A DNA stretch of 17,563 nt, from positions 1 to 17,563 of the forward strand of contig USCH01000034.1 in NCBI GenBank assembly GCA_900553175.1, given 5' to 3'. The notes below the pieces were generated by a model, which saw only the letters and a program-made list of their open reading frames with translations, was not told where the DNA came from and searched no databases. Within the stretch, counting starts at the first letter, position 1, and each line of letters opens with the position of its first letter. The stretch comes from an uncultured Alistipes sp. (GTDB lineage: Bacteria > Bacteroidota > Bacteroidia > Bacteroidales > Rikenellaceae). Both the position numbers and the translations under genes were made by a program. Shown here one piece after another: positions 6,916 through 13,014 of the stretch.

Positions 6916-8889
6916 TTAGTTGATCGGATGGGGATTGGGATCGTACTCGCCCTCGCGGATCTTGTTGTAGACGTTCTTGGGATCGAGCACCGTCTGTCCG
7001 TAGCAGCCCTGCGCCACGTTGCGGAACTGCTGGAGCGAGTGTGTGCGGTTGCTCGAAACCGTACCCGTTCCCGAAGGATCGAATGCGAACCACATGATCC
7101 AGCCGTAGCCCTGATCCATCAGGCTCTTGGCGGCATCCGCACCGATGCTGTAACCGTAGTTGAGCTGGATCGAGTTGCCGGCGCAGCCGCTCTTGTCCAT
7201 ACCTCCGACCGGACTTGCCGCTATGCCGTAGTCGGCGCAGACGTTGTCGACGAACGAAGCGGGCTCATAGGTCGTGCCGTCGACGGTCACCGAAGGCAGG
7301 TTCGAACGGATGTAGCCCAGGTAGTAGAGGTGAATCCAGGTCTCCCACGGGCAGAGCTCCTTCATGGCTTTCTTGGTCTCGTAGAGCAGACGTGCGGCCT
7401 GCGTCGAGCTGGGACCGGCGAACCACTCGGTCGACGAATAGCTGTAGGACGAATACTCGTCGTCGAAGCCGATACCGTCGAGCTTGTAGTCGAGGCAGAT
7501 CTGAGCCAGCTCACGGCCGAACTCCTGGCAGCCGTAGTCGCTCAGGCCGGCCACACCGGCGCGGTCGTGGTTGCCCAGAATGTCGAGCAGCACCTTGATG
7601 CCCTTCTTGCGCAGCGGCTGGAGCAGCTCCTCGGAGTTGTCGAGCAGCGCCTGAACGTTGGGGTTGGCTGCCATGTAGACGCGCTGCGTCGTAGCGTTCC
7701 AGTTGATGTTGCCGGCGAAGAGCACGACAGCGTCGAAGAAGGGCTGTCCGTCCTCGAGCACATACTCCAGAGCGTTGAGCGGGTTGCAGTCGTTGACCTC
7801 GAAGTAGCAGATGTTGCGGATCTTCTTCGAGCTCATGCGCGATACGAGGATGTCGGCATAGGCGGCATCGGCCTTGACGGTGACATTGGCCGACTTGGCG
7901 ACAGCCTGAAGCGGCAGCATGTAGGTCGTCACATAGGCGATCTGCTCGGCATCCGGGGTGATCGTCACCTCGACCGAAGCGGAGGTCTCGCCGGCAGGAA
8001 CGGTCAGGATGCCGTCGTTGGCGACGCTGTAGAGACCCTCGGGGAAGACTTCATATTCGGTGTTGTTGTCGAAGTTCCACTCCTCGACATGCTGTGCGTC
8101 GAAAACGAGCTCCACCTGCACGTCGGCGGCGGCAGCCTTCTCGAGCGTGAAGGTCAGGGTCTTCACCACGGCCTCGGTGGCATCGTGCGCGAACTCGACC
8201 TTCGCATCGGCAACCGAAAGCGAACCGGCGATCTTGTCGCCGGGAACATCGGGATCCTCTTCGCCGGCCTTCTGCGACACGGCGATGCGCACCGACTTGT
8301 CACCCTCGCTCGACTTCACGACGATCTGGCCCACGTTGGCCTCGCCCGTGTTATCCTTGGCGTTGACGGTCAGCTTGTTGCCGTTCTTCTCGGCCGTCAT
8401 CCACGCTTCGGGATAGGTGAACGTCCAGTCGGGAGCGTTGGTCGAAACGGTCAGCTCGACGGGCTGGTTGCCCTTGGCCTCGAATTCGATGGCCGACGCG
8501 GGCGTCACGCTCAGCACGATCTCACCGGCCTGGACACCTGCCTGCATCACGTTGATCTTAACGGGCTCGGCATTGCCGGCCATGATCGTGATACGGCCCG
8601 GACGAACGGCCTCGGTCATGTTGGCCTCGGCATTCACCTTGAGCTGGTTGCCCGCCTTGGTGGCCGAAATCCACTCGGCGCTCTTCTCGAACGTCCAGTC
8701 CGCGGCATCGGTCTCGACCGTCAGCACGACGTCCTCGTTGCCGTCGGCCTGGAGCGTAATGCCGGTCGAAGGAGTCACCTTCAGCGTGTTGGGCGTGTCC
8801 GTATCGTCCGAATCGTTACACGAGACGAACGACCCCGAGCAAATGGCAAACGCACTTGCCAAAAGCATCGAAAATACTCTCTTTTTCAC
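6916..8889 (-). CDS. GH18 endo-beta-N-acetylglucosaminidase lipoprotein (EndoF/EndoH type)
   Basis: A 657-residue lipoprotein predicted to hydrolyse the GlcNAc-beta-1,4-GlcNAc bond of the N-glycan core at the cell surface. The signal peptide ends at Cys24 (FVSC) before an acidic NDSDD run. Two BACON domains (about 35-117 and 123-207) and a DUF1735 domain (about 222-345) precede the GH18 barrel (about 355-645). The barrel carries VLLDILGNHDRAG (433-445) and the catalytic strand LDGIGFDDEYSSY (470-482), with Asp476 and the acid/base Glu478. The match to EndoF1/EndoH (LDGVxFDDEY) is much closer than to chitinases, which have DxxDxDxE with a Trp-rich cleft. The start is GTG at 8889: no in-frame ATG lies upstream before a stop at 8904-8902, and starting at the internal ATG (8868) would lose the KKR n-region. 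An AT-rich leader precedes it. It follows the DUF1735-LamG gene by 132 bp. Glycan type (high-mannose, hybrid or complex) cannot be read from the sequence. Confidence 0.92.
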   Translation of the reverse strand: MKKRVFSMLLASAFAICSGSFVSCNDSDDTDTPNTLKVTPSTGITLQADGNEDVVLTVETDAADWTFEKSAEWISATKAGNQLKVNAEANMTEAVRPGRITIMAGNAEPVKINVMQAGVQAGEIVLSVTPASAIEFEAKGNQPVELTVSTNAPDWTFTYPEAWMTAEKNGNKLTVNAKDNTGEANVGQIVVKSSEGDKSVRIAVSQKAGEEDPDVPGDKIAGSLSVADAKVEFAHDATEAVVKTLTFTLEKAAAADVQVELVFDAQHVEEWNFDNNTEYEVFPEGLYSVANDGILTVPAGETSASVEVTITPDAEQIAYVTTYMLPLQAVAKSANVTVKADAAYADILVSRMSSKKIRNICYFEVNDCNPLNALEYVLEDGQPFFDAVVLFAGNINWNATTQRVYMAANPNVQALLDNSEELLQPLRKKGIKVLLDILGNHDRAGVAGLSDYGCQEFGRELAQICLDYKLDGIGFDDEYSSYSYSSTEWFAGPSSTQAARLLYETKKAMKELCPWETWIHLYYLGYIRSNLPSVTVDGTTYEPASFVDNVCADYGIAASPVGGMDKSGCAGNSIQLNYGYSIGADAAKSLMDQGYGWIMWFAFDPSGTGTVSSNRTHSLQQFRNVAQGCYGQTVLDPKNVYNKIREGEYDPNPHPIN

Positions 8890-8966
8890 GTGATAATTGG
8901 ATTAAAAAGGTTAATAAAGTTAAAAGTGGTTATGTCTTGAATTTCATTCTTCCATTTCTCGCCTCG

Positions 8967-8993
8967 GCATAGCCCGTGCAAGCACGGCTCTGC
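8967..8993 (-). other. Imperfect hairpin downstream of the DUF1735-LamG gene
   Basis: On the minus strand GCAGAGCCGTG (8993-8983) pairs with CACGGGCTATGC (8978-8967), with one mismatch and one bulged G, around a four-base loop. It begins about 28 nt after the upstream stop codon, matching the position of the other three hairpins. An AT-rich stretch of about 60 bp (8890-8950) lies between it and the GH18 start. Confidence 0.45.
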
Positions 8994-9021
8994 GCTCGGC
9001 TTATCGGAATGTTTCGTTTCG

Positions 9022-10311
9022 CTACTCTTCGGGAAGCGCGACATTCACCCAGTTCACATCGCTCTGGGTCTTCATGTCGAAACCGCTGGGGCTGTAGTCG
9101 CGAACGGTGGTTCCGGGCGTGCGGTCATCGAATTTCCAGTAGGCCACCAGACCTTCCGACGAGGGATCGATCTTGTAGAAGTGGTTCTCGGAATTGATCT
9201 CGGCAGCCGTGAGCGCCTTGTTCCAGATGCGGACCTCGCTCATCATGCCGTCGAAACGACGCTGGTAGAAATCCTCGCCATCGCTCACGAGCTTGTAGGA
9301 GTGGCCCACCCAGAAGCAGCGGGGCCGGCCTTCGGTCTCGTCGGAGTGGGGAACGGCGAAATTGATGTTGTCGATCAGCACGGGGCCGTCGGGGCTCGAA
9401 ACCAGGGCCTGGGTCGTCTCCTTGAGCTTGCCGTCGATGTAGACCGAGATCGTTCCGTGATCGAAGGTCACGGCGATGTGCGTCCAGGTGAACTGCTTCA
9501 GGTCGAAACGGCGGTCGGCAGAGGCCGGAATCTTGCCGCGGGAGGGAGAGGTCACCTCATCGGTGACCTTCTTGGCATAAGCCACCTGCAACTGGTTCGT
9601 GGGAACGCCGGTATCGCCCAGACGCACCAGGAACACATCCTCGATGCCCATGATCGTCGAGATTTCCCGATTGAAGGAGTTGGCATAGACGAGCGCCTCG
9701 AGCGTGAAGGTCTCCATGTCCTTCACGGCCTCGGTTTCGGCCGTCCACTCGGGATAGGCGAGGTTGTTCTCCATGTCGGCCACGACATTGATGAGCGAAG
9801 CCTTCGAGAAGATGAAGTAGACCGTGCGGGCGCTCTCCAGCACCTCCATGCCGTCGGCCGAAGCGATCTTCATCGGCAGCACGTAGCGCTGCTTCTCGTC
9901 GATGGGCAGCCGGTCGAGGTTCTTGAATGTGAACGTCAGCGGGTCGCTCTCCACCAGACCGGCCGTGATCGTGGTCGAAGCCTGCGGCTCGTAATAACCG
10001 CCGTCGGAGGGGAGCATCAGGGCCGTCGGGTCCTCGTAGAACATGCGGTAGCGGTCCAGAAGCTCGGGAGCCTCGACGAACGTGACCGTAAGGTTGTTCT
10101 GAAGCGGCTGCGCCACGCCGACCGTGATGTCGCACACCGCCTCGCGCGTGGTTTCGAGATTGTCGCGCTTGATATAGACGTCATCGACGAACGAACGCCC
10201 CGAGACGAACACCTTGTTGTCGAAGTGGATTTTGCCCTCCTGGTCGCCCTTGCAGCCCGTAAGAGCCGCCGCAAGCATCAGGAGCAGTGCGCATCCTAAA
10301 CTATTTTTCAT
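9022..10311 (-). CDS. DUF1735 + LamG surface lipoprotein, probable glycan-binding protein
   Basis: A 429-residue lipoprotein with the signal MKNSLGCALLLMLAAALTGC (Cys20). A DUF1735 beta-sandwich covers about 25-170 and a LamG/concanavalin-like domain about 180-428. Diagnostic LamG stretches are TFTLEALVYA, EISTIMGIE, LVRLGDTGVPTNQ, WTHIAVTFDHGTISVYIDG and MSEVRIWNKALTAAEI. I chose the ATG at 10311, which overlaps the upstream gene by 11 bp and gives a compact lipoprotein signal; ATGs at 10317, 10323 and 10335 are in frame and possible. DUF1735-LamG lipoproteins typically accompany endo-acting GH18 enzymes in Bacteroides N-glycan loci and are taken to be surface glycan-binding proteins. No catalytic residues are evident. 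The LamG domain is paralogous to that of the protein at 4838-6799. Binding is inferred from family and context. Confidence 0.87.
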   Translation of the reverse strand: MKNSLGCALLLMLAAALTGCKGDQEGKIHFDNKVFVSGRSFVDDVYIKRDNLETTREAVCDITVGVAQPLQNNLTVTFVEAPELLDRYRMFYEDPTALMLPSDGGYYEPQASTTITAGLVESDPLTFTFKNLDRLPIDEKQRYVLPMKIASADGMEVLESARTVYFIFSKASLINVVADMENNLAYPEWTAETEAVKDMETFTLEALVYANSFNREISTIMGIEDVFLVRLGDTGVPTNQLQVAYAKKVTDEVTSPSRGKIPASADRRFDLKQFTWTHIAVTFDHGTISVYIDGKLKETTQALVSSPDGPVLIDNINFAVPHSDETEGRPRCFWVGHSYKLVSDGEDFYQRRFDGMMSEVRIWNKALTAAEINSENHFYKIDPSSEGLVAYWKFDDRTPGTTVRDYSPSGFDMKTQSDVNWVNVALPEE

Positions 10312-11320
10312 CGTCATTTTCATTTTCGGAATCATTTTCGGGTTCGGGATTCAGAATTGCGAGCGCCTCGCGGATTCTCGAGTAGGTAGGCGTGTTGAAG
10401 TAGTCCTCCTGTGCGTTCGAAACGGCAAGGCCCAGCTTCTCGCACTTCACGGTAGTGGCGGTCTTGGGGTCCATCACCCACTGGGCGGCGACCTGAACCG
10501 TGGCACCCACCTGTGCGTCGGCTCCTCCGTCGGCCAAAGCCGGCACCGAAGCCTCGAGCACGATCCGCTCGCTCGGGACGCCCTCGGCCAGCTGCTCGCG
10601 CACCTTGCGGGAGATGGGCACCGAAGCGGAGGCGGTCTCCGTCAGGATAATGACGTAGTCGCAGCCGGCAATGAACGTCTGGTTCTCCAGCCGGGCGAGG
10701 TAGGCGGGATAGCCGCGGAAGAAAAGCAGCTTCTCGGGATGGGCCTTGCGCCACGCCTCGACGGCCTCGACGAACGGGACGGCGGGAGTGCTGACGGCGC
10801 TGCTCAGGTAGGATACGACCAGTCCGTCGAATCCGTAGCGGTCGCAGACGGCGAGCTGTTTTTCGGTCTCCGCCGTGCAGTAGGCGGCGAACTTCTCCTC
10901 GGCATAGTCGCCCTCATGCTCCGTGTCGACAGCGGCATCCCTCATCGTCTCCCAGGCGGTGCGGATGGCCGTATAGTCTACGATATTCAGCGTCCGGGTG
11001 CCCTTATCGGCACGCACCCCGGCGATCTCGGAGACATAGGTCGGATGCAGATCGTCCGTTTCGGACATGAGGAAGAAGTCCACGCTGTCGGGCATGGCCG
11101 TCAGATGCTGGTTCTGTCGGTTCGGGGCGCTGGCGGAACCCTTGATGTGCATCATCGTCACCTTGTGTTCGCCGGCCTTGAAATCCCGGAGCGACGCCAG
11201 ATAGGTCGGATCGTCCTGCTTGATCTGGGGCAGGAAATCTTTGTTCTCGGCTTCCGTCCACTCGCTGCACGAGGCCAGAAGGGCTGCGGCGGCAAGTGCC
11301 GGAATGAATATGCGCTTCAT
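10301..11320 (-). CDS. Catalytically dead GH18-like surface glycan-binding lipoprotein
   Basis: A 339-residue lipoprotein starting at the ATG at 11320 with the signal MKRIFIPALAAAALLASC (Cys18); an in-frame ATG at 11353 would add 11 residues before the signal and is less likely. The body (about 45-325) follows the GH18 barrel pattern of BT1044-like proteins, with KVTMMHIKG, DSVDFFLMS and the strand-4 region CDRYGFDGLVVSYLSSA (159-175). Aligned to the active GH18 here (LDGIGFDDEYSS), the catalytic Asp and Glu are replaced by Ser170 and Leu172, so hydrolysis is not expected. Such GH18-like proteins sit between SusD and the true endoglycosidase in Bacteroides N-glycan loci and act as glycan binders. 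It ends in an acidic NDSENENDDEK tail encoded partly in the overlap with the next gene. It lies 39 bp after susD. Loss of the catalytic pair is seen directly; the binding function is inferred. Confidence 0.85.
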   Translation of the reverse strand: MKRIFIPALAAAALLASCSEWTEAENKDFLPQIKQDDPTYLASLRDFKAGEHKVTMMHIKGSASAPNRQNQHLTAMPDSVDFFLMSETDDLHPTYVSEIAGVRADKGTRTLNIVDYTAIRTAWETMRDAAVDTEHEGDYAEEKFAAYCTAETEKQLAVCDRYGFDGLVVSYLSSAVSTPAVPFVEAVEAWRKAHPEKLLFFRGYPAYLARLENQTFIAGCDYVIILTETASASVPISRKVREQLAEGVPSERIVLEASVPALADGGADAQVGATVQVAAQWVMDPKTATTVKCEKLGLAVSNAQEDYFNTPTYSRIREALAILNPEPENDSENENDDEK

Positions 11321-11359
11321 GGTGAATTTCGTTTTAAAGTAGTTTAATTGCATGCGGGG

Positions 11360-13003
11360 TTACTTGACATCCGGGTTGCAGTCCCACCAGATGCGGGTCG
11401 CCATGTTGTCGCGGCCGCCGAGCATCTCCACCGCCTTGGCGTAGTTCTCCGGGTTGTTGGTCACCTCGTCGGCCGGATAGGGCATGCGCCGCGCACCCAG
11501 CTGAAGATTCGTGATGCCCTGGTTGTTGTTGCCCACGGCCGACTCCATGGCAGGAATCAGATGGGGATAACCCGTGCGGCGGAAATCGGCCCAGGCCTCG
11601 TTGCCCAGGTGGAAGTTGGCGATCCATTTCTGGATGATGATGCGCTCCTGCATCTCCGCCTTCGAGGCGCCGTCGCTCCATGCCACGCCCAGCTGCGAAA
11701 GCACCGTCGGGTAGGAGTTGGCACCGCCGTTGGGGTCTCTGTAGGGTTCGGGAAGCGACGTGCCGGCCAGGTATTCGTCGGCTCCGGCAACGCCCCACTG
11801 CTCGAACGAGAGACGCACGCCCTGCTCGTAGAAGGTCTTGGCGTCGCCGCCCATGTTCCAGCCGAACACGCCGGCCGCCTCGGCCTTCAGGAACGCCACC
11901 TCGGCGGCATTCATCCACTGCACCTTGGTATTCATGCCGTCCACGAAATTGACGCCCGAATAGAGCAGGCCCACCTTGTCGAGGCTCGGAATGGCGATGC
12001 CGCGGCGCATGCCCACGTAGTCGGGGGCGTAGTCGCCGGTGAACTGCGCACGGCTGAAATACTTCTCGCGGCGCGGGTCGCCGTAGCCGTTCATGTAGCA
12101 GATGATGTCGGCAGCGGCGTGGGAGTCGCCTCCCGTCACCGAACCGTTCGGCGTGTTGTACATGCAGGCGGTGTAGACCGGGTTGCCGTCCTTGCCGAAC
12201 GCCATGGACGAGAGCTGCGCATTGTCGTCGTTCGACTGCATGACGCCGACCGAATGAGCCACGGCCTGCTCGCCCAGCTGCCGGGGAGTGAGCCCTTTCG
12301 AGCTCAGGAAATCCGTATAGACGATGCGCATGGCCAGACGCAGCTTCATCGAGTTGGCGAAGCGGCACCACTTCACGGCCGTGCCGTCGAAGACCAGGTC
12401 GGTCGTGGCGGTGATGCTCGTGTCGATGTTCTCGTCGAGCAGGGCGATCGCCTCGTCGAGCTCGTCGAACATCTGCGAATAGACCGAGGCCTGGTTGTCG
12501 TAGGCGACCTGAATCTTGCCCGTGCTGCCGATCTCGGAGTAGGGAATCGGGCCGTAGGCATCCGTCACGCGGTTCAGCACGCAGACCTTGACGATCTTGC
12601 AAATCGCCAGCACCAGCGGATTGTCCGAAATGCCCTCGACGCTCGACATGTTGCTGTAGAGCTGGGGAATGATCTTGTCGCTGTAAAGGAATACGCGGGT
12701 CCAGTCGTCGGTCGGATTGTACTTGGAGATGGTATTCGTCCAGCCGCCGTTGGCATCGGCATAGTAACCGCCCTGCGTACCGCCCAGCAGACAGTCGGTG
12801 AACTGGGCCGTGTTGACGTCGGTAGAGACCACGGAGCCGAACATGGCGGAAAGACCCGAGGCGATGGCATAGTCCTTGGCCTCCATCTGTTCGCGAGTCA
12901 CCTCGTAGGGATTGCTATTGACTTCGAGATAGTTGGCCGTGCACGCCCCCAGACCGCACAGAGCGGTCAAAGCAATGGTCGCTTTTATCTTTTCGAATTT
13001 CAT
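11360..13003 (-). CDS. susD-like: SusD-like outer-membrane lipoprotein (SusD/RagB, SusD-like 2 type)
   Basis: A 547-residue lipoprotein with the signal MKFEKIKATIALTALCGLGAC (Cys21) and a NYLEVNSNPYEVT start typical of the SusD_2 branch. Internal landmarks are VLNRVTDAYGPIPYSEIG (about 142-159), ANSMKLRLAMRIVYTDF (about 217-233), WMNAAEVAFLKAEAA (about 357-371) and the C-terminal IIIQKWIANFHLGNEAWADFRRTGYP. It forms the hinged lid over the SusC barrel and captures oligosaccharides at the surface. The ATG at 13003 lies 11 bp after the susC stop, the standard susC-susD arrangement, implying coupled translation and near-equal amounts. The length is normal and I see no frameshift. Ligand specificity cannot be read from sequence; context suggests N-glycan fragments. 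Confidence 0.96.
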   Translation of the reverse strand: MKFEKIKATIALTALCGLGACTANYLEVNSNPYEVTREQMEAKDYAIASGLSAMFGSVVSTDVNTAQFTDCLLGGTQGGYYADANGGWTNTISKYNPTDDWTRVFLYSDKIIPQLYSNMSSVEGISDNPLVLAICKIVKVCVLNRVTDAYGPIPYSEIGSTGKIQVAYDNQASVYSQMFDELDEAIALLDENIDTSITATTDLVFDGTAVKWCRFANSMKLRLAMRIVYTDFLSSKGLTPRQLGEQAVAHSVGVMQSNDDNAQLSSMAFGKDGNPVYTACMYNTPNGSVTGGDSHAAADIICYMNGYGDPRREKYFSRAQFTGDYAPDYVGMRRGIAIPSLDKVGLLYSGVNFVDGMNTKVQWMNAAEVAFLKAEAAGVFGWNMGGDAKTFYEQGVRLSFEQWGVAGADEYLAGTSLPEPYRDPNGGANSYPTVLSQLGVAWSDGASKAEMQERIIIQKWIANFHLGNEAWADFRRTGYPHLIPAMESAVGNNNQGITNLQLGARRMPYPADEVTNNPENYAKAVEMLGGRDNMATRIWWDCNPDVK

Positions 13004-13014
13004 AACGAGCGTTT

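Noticed and set aside
6916..8889. GH18 protein as a chitinase
   Set aside because: The LDGIGFDDEY strand and the LGNHDRAG segment match EndoF/EndoH-type enzymes; chitinase-type DxxDxDxE is incomplete and the genomic context is that of N-glycan loci.
6814..8940. A 708-codon open frame on the plus strand
   Set aside because: Antisense to the GH18 gene; the composition is that of a mirror frame and no motif or signal is recognisable.
8961..9000. ctcggc-containing repeats as an attachment site
   Set aside because: The two copies are only about six bases long and no integrase or mobile gene is present.
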